From Zelonia costaricensis (Eukaryota; Euglenozoa; Kinetoplastea; Trypanosomatida; Trypanosomatidae): 30,966 nt of DNA. This document shows positions 1-10,200 of this stretch, piece by piece. A model generated the notes under the pieces. The model was given only the letters and a program-made list of their open reading frames with translations. It did no database searches and was not told the DNA's origin. The stretch lies in the NCBI GenBank assembly GCA_030849075.1, contig JASAOO010003232.1, forward strand, positions 1 to 30,966, written 5' to 3'. Made by a program: the position numbers and the translations under genes. The first letter of the stretch is position 1, and the number at the start of each line of letters is the position of its first letter.

Positions 1-1641
1 AAAAGGGGAAAGAGGCGGAGTGGGGAGAGACACGTCAGCGAGGTGCACGTCCCGGGGGCGGCAAAGGCACACGAAGAGCAAAAGGCAGAAAAAAAAACAG
101 AAGAAAGGAAGGCGGCAACCGGCTTGGATGACGAGAGAGCGCGCGCGCCAAAGACAAGATTCTACCTGGGCGGTCGCGACCCTGGCGCGAGCACACGCAG
201 TCAGGCAGAGACGGGGACGGTGGCGAAGCGGGGGCTGGTGGTGGTGGTGATGGGAGTGCTTGATCGAGGCAGAATAAGCGCGTTCCTCGTCGATTCGACG
301 CGCGCGCACACACGGTGGATCCGCAAGCGGGGAGAGAAAAAGGAGGCGCACCACGGAAGTGAGGAGCAGCAAAAACTGAAGAGGGCAAGCGAAGCAATCG
401 AAGAGAGAAGAAGCAGAAGTTTCACAAGTCAGAGATGGCGAGGCACACCCACGGAGGGAGGGGGAGGAGGAGGAGGGGGGGGGCGAGGAGAAGTCAGAAT
501 TCACACACAAACACACTCAATCAACGCGGCACGCGATGGGGGCGAGGGGGGAGGCAACAACAACAAAAAAAAGAAGAACAGGCAGCAAGAGGCAAAAATA
601 CGGACCTTCGCGACGCAGAGAGAAGACGGCGCTGCGAGCGAAGTCGAGGATAAAGAAGAGAGCAAAAAGGGCAAAGCCGTCAGAGAGGGAGAGGGGCAAA
701 GGTGGGACGGTTGTGGTGGGCGGGAAGGGGCGGGGGGGGGTCGTGGTCGCGGCTCCGAGGGCGTGCAATAAATGCTCCGTTCGAAAGAGCAGCGGGATGT
801 GTGGGGTAGTGGGAGGGGGAGGGGGAGGGAGGGGCTCGTAGGTGTTGGCTGGTCACGGGTAGTATGTGTGGGCGTGCGTGGGTGTGAAAGAGAAAAAAAC
901 CTGTACGAGATGGGAGACCTGCGCGCGGAGCTCGCGAGGGGCACGGCGCGGGAAGGAGGGGAGCTAGCGGGCAAACAGTTCTTTCGGTATACTCGAACAG
1001 GTCGCGGGTGGATGGAGGGGGAGGGGGGAGGCCGGGGGATGCACCTGCGCACTCGCACCGACGAAGATGTGTGTTGGGCGAGAGAGAAAGAGCTTCAATG
1101 CGACGCGGCAAAACAAGAAGCGAGTACTGACGGTGCTACTGACGCAAGCGTAGGTATGGTGGTCGAGGGTCAGTGGAGTGCGTACGGGAGGGCGATCGTT
1201 GGCCACTGCGCCGCGGACCCCAGGCGTTGTCATCACACGGAGCGGGAGAGAGTAGGAGAGAGAGAGGTGAAGTTGGGAGAGTGACGCACGAAGGGAGGGA
1301 GGGGGAGGCGGCTCGGTAGCTGACCAACACAGCAGCGTGCCTGCGCCTGACGACGGCGGTGGAGAGATCCATCGTGCGAGGCTCCCGTCACACACAAGAA
1401 TGTGCGCCCGCGCCGGGACGACGGAAGAAGTGCACCTTAGTTGGCTTCTCCGTTTCTTGACTCACGCATCGGCAACAGGCGAGCAGCAGTTGTGGAATGT
1501 GCAGTGACGTGGTGGTGGAGGGGCCCATCACAGCACACTCACACACGCCCATACACACACACACGCACACACACACACACACAAACAGGAAACACAAACG
1601 GGACATGCCGTGCGGCGAACTCGCGAGCCGCCATGAACCTT
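1..1641. other. Gene-free left flank, probable 3' UTR/intergenic DNA
   Basis: No ORF here has protein-like composition. The plus strand is purine-rich from about 1 to 960 (GA- and G-rich runs, poly-A patches), so the open frames encode repetitive Arg/Glu/Gly on one strand and Pro/Ser/Leu on the other, typical of spurious reading through simple sequence. The purine-rich plus strand is a pyrimidine-rich coding-direction strand, consistent with trans-splicing signals for a minus-strand gene lying beyond the left edge. The part nearest 1642 should be the 3' UTR of the glycosyltransferase-like gene and contains a CA microsatellite. Confidence 0.6.
1537..1585. repeat. (CA)n microsatellite
   Basis: A nearly pure run of CA dinucleotides with a few G/T interruptions. 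It starts about 57 nt beyond the stop codon of the minus-strand gene at 1642, so in the mRNA it is a UG-rich tract early in the 3' UTR. Confidence 0.9.
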
Positions 1642-2556
1642 TCACGAGGTCGACGTGGCCACTTGCCGCGCCGCTTGATCGGCGTCGTCGCGCAGGCGTG
1701 CGGCGGCCTCCGCCAGGGTGCACGGCGGCGCCCGACCGTAGCGGGTTTCATCCACAGGCGGGAACCACTGCCGCACATCCGTGGCGTGGCGGTGCACCAG
1801 CCGCGCCCCATCGCCAAGGGTTGGGTTGAGGGTGCGGTAGCCGCTGCGCTGCAGCTCATGCAGGACGACGTTCTCCGCCTTGTACCCGTTCTGCGCGTGG
1901 GCGACGCGGGCCACAAAGGTCGGCGGCACGGGTGGCACCACAACGAAGGCGTCGTGCGAGCCGCGGTAGTCGTACAAGAACGGCGCGTTGAGCACATTGT
2001 CGCTCTCGTAGCGCGTGAGCGCGAGAGCCAGGTCACTGCCGCCCCCCTCGTGCTCCGACGTGTTGGGTGAAGAAGAAGAGGACGGCGGTGAGGAGAGAGA
2101 GGCGCGCCGTGTGTCCTCGCGCGCGTCACGTGCCTGATGAAAAAGGTCCTCGACGGCGGGCACGGAGAAGTGCTCGGCGGAGAGGTAGACGTCCGCGTTG
2201 CACACCATCGTGAGGCGGTGCGTCAGCAGCTGGTTTGCGTAGGCGAAGAAGTCGGCGTAGAGTGGCATGCCGGGCGCAAAGCGCACGAGGGGGACGATGG
2301 GGGGAAGGGGCCGAGATCGGTGCGCGGCGAAGCCGGTGAAGGCCGGGTTGCACAGCACGTGCGTGCGCAGGTGTTCGTAGGCCTCTGCACCTTCGACGAG
2401 GAGGTGGACGGAGGCGACGCCGGGGTGCTGCAGGTTGAACCGCAGGCAGTCGAGGTACTCCTGCTGACGCGCCTGCTGGTGCCGAGACACGTCGCCGCCG
2501 AGGGCGATGGTGCCCGGCAGCTTGCGCACGAGAAAGTACGACGTGACGATGTTCAT
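1642..2556 (-). CDS. Glycosyltransferase-like protein (GT-A-like fold), kinetoplastid hypothetical
   Basis: The protein has 304 residues and no signal peptide or membrane helix, so a cytosolic location is inferred. Several features recall nucleotide-diphospho-sugar transferases. The N terminus (MNIVTSYFLV) resembles a first beta strand. An NAD motif at residues 120-122, after the hydrophobic strand TMVC, resembles the metal-binding DxD region. A 'DYRGSHDAFVV' block at 196-206 is followed by AEN at 227-229 and NPTLGDG then HRH near 244-257; this order resembles poorly characterised bacterial and algal glycosyltransferases. Residues 153-175 are a Ser-rich insertion that probably loops out. The start is the first Met after a good splice acceptor (AG at 2590-2591), which would give a 33-nt 5' UTR. 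It is the last gene of the unit in the window, downstream of the aldose 1-epimerase. The coding call is firm; the function is inferred from motif order only. Confidence 0.82.
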   Translation of the reverse strand: MNIVTSYFLVRKLPGTIALGGDVSRHQQARQQEYLDCLRFNLQHPGVASVHLLVEGAEAYEHLRTHVLCNPAFTGFAAHRSRPLPPIVPLVRFAPGMPLYADFFAYANQLLTHRLTMVCNADVYLSAEHFSVPAVEDLFHQARDAREDTRRASLSSPPSSSSSPNTSEHEGGGSDLALALTRYESDNVLNAPFLYDYRGSHDAFVVVPPVPPTFVARVAHAQNGYKAENVVLHELQRSGYRTLNPTLGDGARLVHRHATDVRQWFPPVDETRYGRAPPCTLAEAAARLRDDADQAARQVATSTS

Positions 2557-2589
2557 GTCCGCACTTCACGGCTGTGAGCCGTGCGGTGG

Positions 2590-2620
2590 CTGTGGTGGGG
2601 AGTGGGAAAGAAAGGGGTGC
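2590..2620 (-). promoter_or_regulatory. Candidate spliced-leader acceptor of the glycosyltransferase-like gene
   Basis: On the minus strand a pyrimidine tract (complement of 2592-2620) ends in CACAG, with the AG at 2591-2590. The exon would start at 2589. Inferred from the trypanosomatid rule of a pyrimidine tract followed by the first AG. Confidence 0.5.
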
Positions 2621-3260
2621 TCGGCTTCCACAGTTCGTCCAGCGCCTCATGAACGCAACGAAGGCCGCTGGTGGAAAGAGAGGAGGTTGATGTGCGGTAG
2701 AGGCAAACAGGGAAGAGGCAGTGGGCCGTGAGGGAGGGAAGGATAGCGAGGGGGGGGGAGGAGAGAAGCGGACAAGAGCATCGATGGAGGAGCAGTGTCA
2801 TGTGCATGCGCGCGCCGAGGCTGGTTCTGTGGCGAGACAGCCCTCCTGTCCCCTCAAAGCTACACCACACAGGACGCTGCGGGGAGAGACAAGAAACACA
2901 CCCAAGACCAAAAACGAGAACCGCCGTAGCTCGTCCCGCGGGGGGGGGGTGGACGGCGAGGAATCGCATCGCTAGCGACTTCTACAAGTGCCGCCATTGC
3001 AGGGGGGGGGCAGCCGGCACGCCGCCACACGTCCGGTGCCGTTTTCCGTCACCGTTCCCCCCTCTTGTCCAGGCTGTGTGTCGGCCTGCTGTTTCACCGT
3101 GCACTTCCACGCGACATCACCGGTGGTTTGTTCGCGCTTTCATCTTTCTTGTGTTTTTCTTTGTTTTTTGGTGTTCTCCTGGGCTCAGCTCTCCTTGTAC
3201 GTTTCGGGGTTGGAGACCGCGCACACGCACGCACGCATCCTCGATAGTACGTCAACGCCG

Positions 3261-3278
3261 CTGCTGCTGCTGCTGCTG
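3261..3278. repeat. (CTG)6 triplet repeat
   Basis: Six CTG units on the plus strand (CAG in the transcript direction) in intergenic DNA. Confidence 0.85.
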
Positions 3279-3379
3279 CGGATGCGGCTGCTTCCCGCTG
3301 GTGGGGGAATGGGTGAGGGGAGGGAGTTTGGCGCGGCGTCGCATCCGCCGCATGCGGGGTGGAGAAGAAAACGCTCCCA

Positions 3380-3414
3380 TACACACACACACACACGCGC
3401 GTGCACCCACACAT
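3380..3414. repeat. (CA)n microsatellite
   Basis: About eight AC units followed by CGCGCG and further CA-rich sequence, in the presumed 3' UTR of the epimerase transcript. Confidence 0.85.
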
Positions 3415-3483
3415 TAACAAGGTTGACAGCGGTGTGACGCAAAGAGAAAGTGAGCCAAAGAAGGGGTGGGGAAGGAGAAAGGC

Positions 3484-3566
3484 AACACATGCACACACGC
3501 ACACACACACACACACGCGCGCAGACACAAGCACAGGCACAGGCACAGGCACAGACACACACACGC
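3484..3566. repeat. Compound CA repeat with (GCACAG)4 hexamers
   Basis: CA-rich tract (3491-3516) followed by four perfect GCACAG hexamers (3531-3554) and a further short CA run. In the coding direction it reads as TG and CTGTGC repeats. It lies about 500 nt downstream of the epimerase stop. Confidence 0.85.
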
Positions 3567-4061
3567 AGCGGAGGAGGAGGTATCGGCATGGGGGAGACGG
3601 ATAGTGAGGAAGAATGCGAGCACGCGCGACGCGACACAGAGGTGGAGCAAATCAAGCAAGCAAAGCAACAACAACAAAAAATGTCCGCACAGCCAACACG
3701 GCCTGCGCAGCGAGCGAGTTCCGAAGGGGGAGGGGAGGAAGACACGACGGAGGCCGAGACGTCCGCACGCCGCACTCTCCACTGTCGAGTTTGTAGCACT
3801 GGCAGAAGAAGTGTGTGGTGGGGGTGGGGGAGCGAGGGCCTCGAGAGCGGCACTTGCGCGCACTCGAGGGGTGATGGGGAGGGGGAACGTGATGACGCTG
3901 CTCGAAGAGGGACGAAGACAACCATGCGCACACTGGCCCTCCTCGCTACGAGTGATCTGTACTGATGAAGATGCCCTGTCCTCGTGTCACACCTCTTCCG
4001 CCTTCGCTGCTCACCCTTTCCGCTACGTCCCGCTTGCCCCTCCGCCGCCCCTTTTTCCAGC

Positions 4062-5255
4062 TTACGGGTGCGTCTGCTTCTCCTCCGGCGTGATGGCGGC
4101 CTTCATGAACTGGAACTCGTGCGTCGTCGTCTCGTTGTACGTCTCGCCCTTCTTCAGTGCCGTTGACGGGAAGGCCGGGACGTTGGGGCTGTTGGGGAAG
4201 TACTGGCACTCGAGGCAGATGGCGCTCTGCTGCTGGAAGCGCTGCCCCTTCGCCCCGCTGGCGTCGGCGGGCAGGAAGTTGGCCGTGTACACGACCACCG
4301 CCGGGTTCGTCGTGCACACCCGCATGCGCAGCTTCGTCCGCGGGCTGTACAGCAGCACCGCCTCCCGCAGCGTCGAGTCCCACGTCTCGAGGGCGATGGG
4401 GTCGTCGTAGCCGCCGGTCTCCCGCCCGTCCTCCTTCGTCGCCTCCATACCCTCCGCAAGGCAGCGCAGCTCCGAGTAGTCGTGCGGCGTGCCCTCGACA
4501 GGCCGCATATCGCCGTTCGGGATGCTGCCCTCGTCCGTCACGGCCACATACTTGGACTGCATCTGAAGGTAGTGGTTCTTGATGCTGGCCGGCAGCGGCG
4601 CCGTCTCCTCCGGCGCGGCGGGGCGGGGGACGCCGTTGAGGTTCCAGTAGACGTGGTTCGTCATGTTGATCACCGTCATGTCCACCGGGGTGTTGTCCGA
4701 CAGCGAGGCCTGCAGCACGTACTTGAGCGTGGGCACGGGCGCGGACTTGATGATGCTGTAGGTGGCTGTCACGAACAGCTCGCCCGGGAAGCCCTGATCC
4801 ATGTGCGGGGACACGAGGTGGAAAGCCACCCCCGTCTCCTCCTCGCCGTCCGACAGCAGGTACTTCCACTCCTTGTTCTGGAAGCCGACCGGCCCACCGT
4901 GCAGGTTGTGCTGTCCGTTGTTCTTGGCTAGCGTGTAGGGCGTGCTCTTCAACTCGAACTCCCCATTCGCGATGCGGCCGGCGTAGCGGCCGATCGTCTG
5001 CCCGCACACCGCGCTCTCGCTGAACGCCTCCTCGGGGGTTGTGTAACCGAGGCAGACCTCCATCCAGCCGTCCGCGTCGCCGGGGTCGGCGTCTGGCTTG
5101 CGCACCTTTACCGAGTTCAGCGCCGCGCCGCGTGAGAGCAGATCCACGCGCAGGGTCTCGGAGCAGAGGGTGATGAGGAAGGAGTCGCCGAAGGGCACCG
5201 CGCTGGCACCGTGCGCAGCCGTCGCCTGCGCTGCCACCGGAGAGCCCTGCGGCAT
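4062..5255 (-). CDS. Aldose 1-epimerase (galactose/glucose mutarotase family)
   Basis: This enzyme interconverts the alpha and beta anomers of aldohexoses. The 397 residues are slightly longer than typical GalM (about 340-350). All catalytic landmarks are visible: the arginine block [14 protein letters not shown] at 85-98; [10 protein letters not shown] at 112-121, with His119 in the substrate-binding position; [11 protein letters not shown] at 198-208, with His201 as the likely general acid; an Asp pair at 284-285 in the substrate-binding position; and [12 protein letters not shown] at 347-358, with Glu349 as the likely general base. There is no signal peptide, membrane helix or C-terminal SKL-type glycosomal signal (it ends QTHP), so it is probably cytosolic. 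An in-frame Met lies upstream at 5327, but the intervening 24 codons read through the pyrimidine tract that precedes a CTGCAG acceptor at about 5262, so the Met at 5255 is preferred. An insertion rich in Asp/Gly/Glu (about 265-283) precedes the Asp pair. Confidence 0.93.
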   Translation of the reverse strand: MPQGSPVAAQATAAHGASAVPFGDSFLITLCSETLRVDLLSRGAALNSVKVRKPDADPGDADGWMEVCLGYTTPEEAFSESAVCGQTIGRYAGRIANGEFELKSTPYTLAKNNGQHNLHGGPVGFQNKEWKYLLSDGEEETGVAFHLVSPHMDQGFPGELFVTATYSIIKSAPVPTLKYVLQASLSDNTPVDMTVINMTNHVYWNLNGVPRPAAPEETAPLPASIKNHYLQMQSKYVAVTDEGSIPNGDMRPVEGTPHDYSELRCLAEGMEATKEDGRETGGYDDPIALETWDSTLREAVLLYSPRTKLRMRVCTTNPAVVVYTANFLPADASGAKGQRFQQQSAICLECQYFPNSPNVPAFPSTALKKGETYNETTTHEFQFMKAAITPEEKQTHP

Positions 5256-5261
5256 TGAGTG

Positions 5262-5352
5262 CTGCAGTGGGGGTGCGGGGAGCGGGGAGTGGAGACGGGT
5301 GGACGGGAGAACAGCGAGAAATCGCAAAGAGACGAAGAAGCGACCAACCGCA
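5262..5352 (-). promoter_or_regulatory. Candidate spliced-leader acceptor of the aldose 1-epimerase
   Basis: The complement of roughly 5268-5352 is strongly pyrimidine-rich and ends in CTGCAG, with the AG at 5263-5262. The 5' UTR would be only about 6 nt, which is short, so an acceptor further upstream is also possible. Confidence 0.4.
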
Positions 5353-5433
5353 AAGGAGAAGAAGGGGGGAGGCGCAACGTGCCGTCAAAGGGGCGAGCCA
5401 GGAAAAGAAGGGCGATCGAGCGGAGACGTGCGT

Positions 5434-5455
5434 TGTGTGTGTGTGTGTGTGTGTG
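5434..5455. repeat. (GT)n microsatellite
   Basis: About eleven TG units on the plus strand, hence CA in the transcript direction, about 180 nt upstream of the epimerase start. Confidence 0.9.
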
Positions 5456-5767
5456 ACGTCGAAAATTGAGGTGTGCGAGTGGCAGAGACGCTGGCAGTCG
5501 GATCGAAGCGATGTTGTCGTGGCTGATGTGTTTGTGACCGGCGTGAGGGCGGTGGCGGTGTGTGAGGCTGCACGGAGGTCGGAATAGAAAAGCAGGGGAA
5601 ACGAGGGATTGGGGGGGAGGGGGGAAGCGAAGCGCGAGGGCAACACAAGGGACCTTCGAGTTGCGCCGAATTTTGTGAAGAGAGCGAAGATACGGAGAGA
5701 GGGGAGGGGGGGGGAGGTGAACGCCAGTGTCAGGGCACGAGTGGGATTGCAAAGGGGCAGGTGAAAT

Positions 5768-5794
<27 letters not shown>
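5768..5794. repeat. (CA)n microsatellite
   Basis: About thirteen AC units, ending in TATA. In the transcript direction this is a UG tract about 270 nt after the stop of the small ORF at 6062. Confidence 0.9.
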
Positions 5795-5801
<7 letters not shown>

Positions 5802-6061
5802 TCGAAGTGCATCAGTTGCATCAGAGACGGAGGGCAGAGGGGGGGGGGGAAGGACGTCAAGACGCCGTATCTTCACGCGCGCGCGCCTCCTCGATGCATT
5901 TCATGTTCACGGACGATTGGTTTGAGTTCATGCAGCGGAGGGAAAGGTTGATAGCAGTTCGAGAAGCACTAGCACCAGCAGCACGTTCATCCCGTCAAGA
6001 CGAGTCCACACAGACACCCCTGTCTCGCTTCTCCCTCCATCGGCCGCGTCCCACGACGCTC

Positions 6062-6334
6062 TCACCACTCTGCCGTGCACTCCGTAAGGTGCACTCGAGC
6101 CGTCGCCACAGCCGCCAGCGCCTCCGTCCCGGCGCACTGGACGCGGTGAGTGTCGTACTCGCCCTGGCGCAGCAAGGCGAGGAGGGTGCGTGTGACGGAG
6201 CGCAGCTCGTCCCACGTGTAAAGGCCGCCCATGCCGTGCACCGCGTCTTCTGGGGAAGGACACAGCGGCGTGCTCGATCGTGTGGAGGCGCTGTCGTCGC
6301 ACTCGACGTCCGTGTAGGCGGTTTCGCCCAGCAT
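6062..6334 (-). CDS. Small conserved-looking hypothetical protein (90 aa)
   Basis: The frame is open further upstream, to 6649, but that part is Pro/Ser-rich and crosses a pyrimidine tract. The stretch from the Met at 6334 has balanced, protein-like composition: an acidic N-terminal third (MLGETAYTDVECDD), a Ser/Thr/Pro linker, and a predicted amphipathic helical segment from about residue 43 (LYTWDELRSVTRTLLALLRQ) to the end. A pyrimidine tract followed by AG lies 29 nt upstream, as expected for a trans-spliced gene, and the ORF fills an otherwise empty gap between two real genes. No signal peptide, membrane helix or known domain is visible, and I do not recognise the family. If the longer frame were used the protein would have 195 residues. 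Confidence 0.5.
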   Translation of the reverse strand: MLGETAYTDVECDDSASTRSSTPLCPSPEDAVHGMGGLYTWDELRSVTRTLLALLRQGEYDTHRVQCAGTEALAAVATARVHLTECTAEW

Positions 6335-7235
6335 GGTCGTAGGCGCCGGGCGTGTCTTCAGTGCTTGACAGGATTCGTGTAGAGGGGAGGGGGAGACGGC
6401 AGGGGACAAGTTGGGGAGGCGTGGCGCTGCTGGTGGTGTGCTGGTAGAGGAGCACCAGTGCGTAAGAGCGCAGGCCACGGGTGCGTGGCCGCCCGAGGGA
6501 GGAGGCGCAGGCCGCGCGAGGTGTGCGCCACCACCTCCCACAATCACCCCCATCCCCACGCGGAGGCAGTCAAGGCGCCTTTCCACTTCTTCACGTTCGA
6601 GTGTCGGTTGGCGGGAGGCCGTGGAGGAGCGAGAGAGGGAGAGACACACAGACGTGAGAAGGTGATAACGCGGAGAGGAAGATCAGAGGAGCGAGGAGGG
6701 CGGAGGGGAGGGGGGAGGGGGGGGATAGAGAAGAGACAAGAAAGTACTGTTGTTGCAGGCACACCGATGGTGGGGCAGAAAACAACGGGTGAGGGCAGGA
6801 CGAGTGCCCGATTGCGGTGCCTTCTGTTCTCCCGCACGGATCGCGTGCACGGAAAAGTTTCAACGCACGCGTGCGCACGTGCAGGCAGTCAACGAAGTGT
6901 GAGAGAGGGGAAGGGCGATCGTGTGCCAGATGTTGACGAACGCAGCTGAGCTCCCCGCGAGTTGTGAGAGAGGTAGCGGACACGCCGGCACGCGGTGGGC
7001 AGCGCGGTGCACTCAAGACAGCGATAAAGAGGCGTAAATCAGATACAAGAGCAGAAGAGAAATGAAGTGGACGGGTGGAGGTGTGAGTCTTCAACTCGAA
7101 CCTCGCACTTCTCTCTCTACGTCGACATCTGGCATGAACATCGTCGGCTCGCGCCGTCCGCGGGGTCGCGCGTCGCACGCATGCATCTCTTGGGCCACTC
7201 TCCCTTCCCCAACTGCCCCGCCGCGACTGCAGCGA
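6335..7235. other. Intergenic region between membrane protein and small ORF
   Basis: About 0.9 kb. It holds the acceptor region of the small ORF and another purine-rich plus-strand stretch at 6640-6735. No other ORF looks coding and no tRNA-type B box was recognised. The right part is presumably the 3' UTR of the 1396-residue protein. Confidence 0.55.
6364..6398 (-). promoter_or_regulatory. Candidate spliced-leader acceptor of the small ORF
   Basis: The complement of 6380-6398 is almost pure pyrimidine and is followed by the first AG at 6365-6364. This would give a 29-nt 5' UTR and supports the Met at 6334 as the start. Confidence 0.45.
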
Positions 7236-10200
7236 CTAGCGGAACAGCGTCTCCAGCAGCGGCAGCAGCACCGCTGGCCGCGTCGCCCGTGCCTCAATGC
7301 ACGGCGCGGACACAACGACGCGCTGCAGCAGCCGCAGTGCCGCCCGCGTCCGCATTTCCGCCTCCGCGCGCCGCCACGACGCGGCAGAGACGCCGTGCGG
7401 TGCGCGCAGCTCCGCGAACACGAGATGCTCGAGGAGGGCCATGCCTTGCGCGGTGATGCCGTCGCCACCGCTCGCCGAGCGCCGCCGCGCAGCGTGCAGC
7501 TCTCGCGGGGCGGCGCGGAAGACGGTGAAGACGCACGCGACAGCCACCACGAGACGCCGCTGTGCCTGAGAGAGGTACGGCTGCCGTCGCCCCTCCACTT
7601 CGAGCGGGGCCGCCGCGTCGCCCACCGCACTACAGCTGCGCGCCAGGGAGGCACTCCGCCACGTTTCGCCACCGGAAAGGGGGCCCAGCACATCGACGAG
7701 CTGCTCGTCCACGCAGCCCTCGTGCGCGTCGCTCGTCCACGGCAGGACGCGGGCGATCAAGTTGGCCACACACGCGCGCGGTGCCTGGGCAGCCTCGAGG
7801 CGCTTCCAGCACCCACGCATTGTCTTGTCGACAACCTCTATGGCAGAGGTACAACTGACGTGGGCAGGTGCCGCGTGCGCGCAGAGCAGCGCCCAGAAGG
7901 CGCGTTCCACCAGCGCAGGCCCGTCAGCGGGAACTCCTCGGGTTGTGGTGGGGGGCGGTGCTGTCGTCAGACTTCGAGAGAGCGACCGTGAGCTCTGCGC
8001 GCACCACGCTACAAGACACGCCACCTTGCCCCACTCCTCCAGCAGGGGCAGTGGCACCTCGCAGAGGGCACGCAGCGCGGCCAGGGCGGCGGGCGATGGC
8101 GCCGGCGCCGACGAGCGTGCGGTCAAGGTACCACCGAGGCTGAGCGGCTCCTCCCGCTCCAAGGCAGCGCTCGCGTCACCTGCGCCGCCGCCCGACGTGG
8201 TGTCGCTGCTGCCACAGCGCAGAGCGCTAACGAGCTCCTCTGCGAAGCCCTCCGCCGTCGCGGCCTGGCACCGCACCCACCACGACAGCGCGCGGTGGTG
8301 ATGCCGACGTGCCGCATGAAACTGGATTGTGACTACTGCACACGTCTGCAGCCCAAGCAGGAGCAGCTGCCCGGCGCGACTCAGCAGCGCTGGCGCCACC
8401 GACACCCCCGTGACTGCCGTCGCCGTCAGGATGAGGAGCCCCACAGCTGCCAGCCCCGTGCCGCGCGACCGCGACAGGGCCGTCGATGCAGCGAGGGAGT
8501 GCACCGTGTCCTGCGCCGTCTGCAGGCACTGTACGCCGTGCTGCACGGCATGTGCGGCGGTGGCGCTCTCCTCCTGCGCGGCCCACGCAGCGAGCAGCCA
8601 GCCGCGCGATGCAGAGGCCAGCGCGGCCGCGTGCTGCTGCGCCATCGCACGCTGCAACTCCACGGTGGCGAGGGCAGCGCCGGCGCGGCAGGCGGCGATG
8701 CCGCCAAGCCACAGCACCAGAAGGCCGCCACACCCGAGCAGCATCAAGGCGGGGTCGAGCGGGCGGTGGTCGGCTGTCGCGGCCCCGCAGCCGGCACACC
8801 CGGTCTCCTGCATCGGGAGGGCTGCCACGATCGCCTCGCCGCACCCCTCGATGGGAGCGTGAAAGAGGAGGCCGAAGCAGAGCAGCGCCGTGGCCATCAG
8901 CACGACCAGTCGCCACACAGCCGCAATGCCGAGCAGCGACGGGGCGGCGGGCCAGCCGCGTCCGCCGTCCGACCAGCCTGCTGGAGAAAAAAGAAGGAGC
9001 AACGCTGCCGGCAGCGGGGCGCCCCCCGTGCCCCCAGACGCCACCCGCTGTCGCGCATCTCGGAGCCGATGCACGGCGCGTGTCGCCTCGGCGTGCGAGA
9101 GCACCAGCAGCGTGTCCAGCGCGTTGGGCGACACACCTGGCGGGCCCGCCTGCACCGCTGCGTGGAGGGTGCGCCTCAGATGTCCTGGGCTGCCCCGCAC
9201 GGCTCGGGCGGATGCAGAAAGCCGCGCGGCGATGGCGGACTCGATGAGCTGCGACTCGCGCTGCCACGGCCGGTGCTCGTGCGCGCACAGCGTCACACAG
9301 AGCTCGCGCACAAAGGCGTGCAGGCGCAGGTAGAAGCGCACACGCCGCGAGAGGGCGCGCAGCTCCGACGACTTGGCCGTCGTGTCCGTCTGCGTGGCCG
9401 TGCACACGGCCATCAGCGACGTCCGCAGCGAGCCTGGCTTCAGCGCCGCCAGCTGCGCCGCGCGGGTGCTCAGGAGGTCCTGCAGCGTGTGGAAGCCCCG
9501 CCGGAACGCGTCCTGGTCCACCCGCGGCGGCGCATCTACGACGACGTGGAAGTCCAGCGAGCCCTGCGTCGAGCCCAGGGTGGCATCCGGCGGCGACGGC
9601 GCCATCCGGTCTGTCTGCCACTCCACCGTACCGCTCCCAGCGCCGTCGTCGGCGGTGTCGCGCTCCGGGTCGTCAGCGAATGAGCGGCGCGAGGGGCGGC
9701 CGCGGCGGCGCTCCTTCGCAGGTGTGCCCGGCGCGGCCGATGTCGTGCCACTGCGCCACGCCGCTGCAGATGCGCGGCGATCGCGTTGCTCCGGAGACGT
9801 GCGTGGGGGCGCGGGGGCGGCAGCCGTGGCTGGCAGCACCGACGGGGTGTGGGAGAGCAGCGCCTCCCAGCGAGTCGCGTCGCTGGTACTGAGGTGACCG
9901 AGGAGGAGAAACCAGCTGCAGAGCTGAGAGGCGAAGCGGGCGAGGGCCGCGGCGGTAAAACGTGTGCGTGGCGCCGGTGCCGCCGCAGGGCCGGCCTCAC
10001 GGCCGTCCGCGTCGTGTCGCGCCTCCACCACCGGCATTGTGAGCGACGTGTCGGCGTCGGCGCACCCTGGCGCGTCCGCCTGCCCGTCGTACTCGTCCTG
10101 CTGCGTGTGGTCGTTGGTGAGGCGCACGAAGGATGCGAGCCGCGCGGGAGTGACGGGCATGATGGCGTGCTGTCGCGCCGCGATGAAGGGGAGAACGTGC

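Larger units (their letters stand above)
2557..4061. other. Intergenic region between epimerase and glycosyltransferase-like gene
   Basis: About 1.5 kb without a convincing gene. It holds the splice acceptor near 2590, G runs near 2750, 2940 and 3000, a plus-strand T-rich stretch at 3137-3180, six CTG units at 3261-3278, and two CA-rich blocks (3380-3414 and 3484-3566). Open frames here translate the microsatellites into Thr/His or Cys/Val repeats and are not genes. Confidence 0.6.
5256..6061. other. Intergenic region between small ORF and epimerase
   Basis: About 0.8 kb without a gene. It contains a plus-strand (GT)n tract nearer the epimerase start, a plus-strand (CA)n tract nearer the small ORF, and long purine-rich plus-strand stretches (pyrimidine-rich in the transcript direction) around 5590-5720. 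Confidence 0.6.

Noticed and set aside
43..771. 242-codon plus-strand ORF at the left edge
   Set aside because: Consists of Glu/Lys/Arg and poly-Gly from purine-rich simple sequence on the strand opposite to all real genes.
3484..3566. Regular GCACAG and CA repeats as a possible CRISPR-like array
   Set aside because: Units are contiguous with no spacers; it is a microsatellite in eukaryotic DNA.
3946..5793. 615-codon minus-strand frame over the epimerase
   Set aside because: Overlaps the epimerase, whose catalytic motifs are intact in the other frame. Its N terminus is translated microsatellite.
7086..7104. ACTCGAACCTCGC resembling a reversed tRNA B box
   Set aside because: The reverse complement has GGTTCGAG but no flanking 5-bp T stem and no A box or acceptor stem around it.
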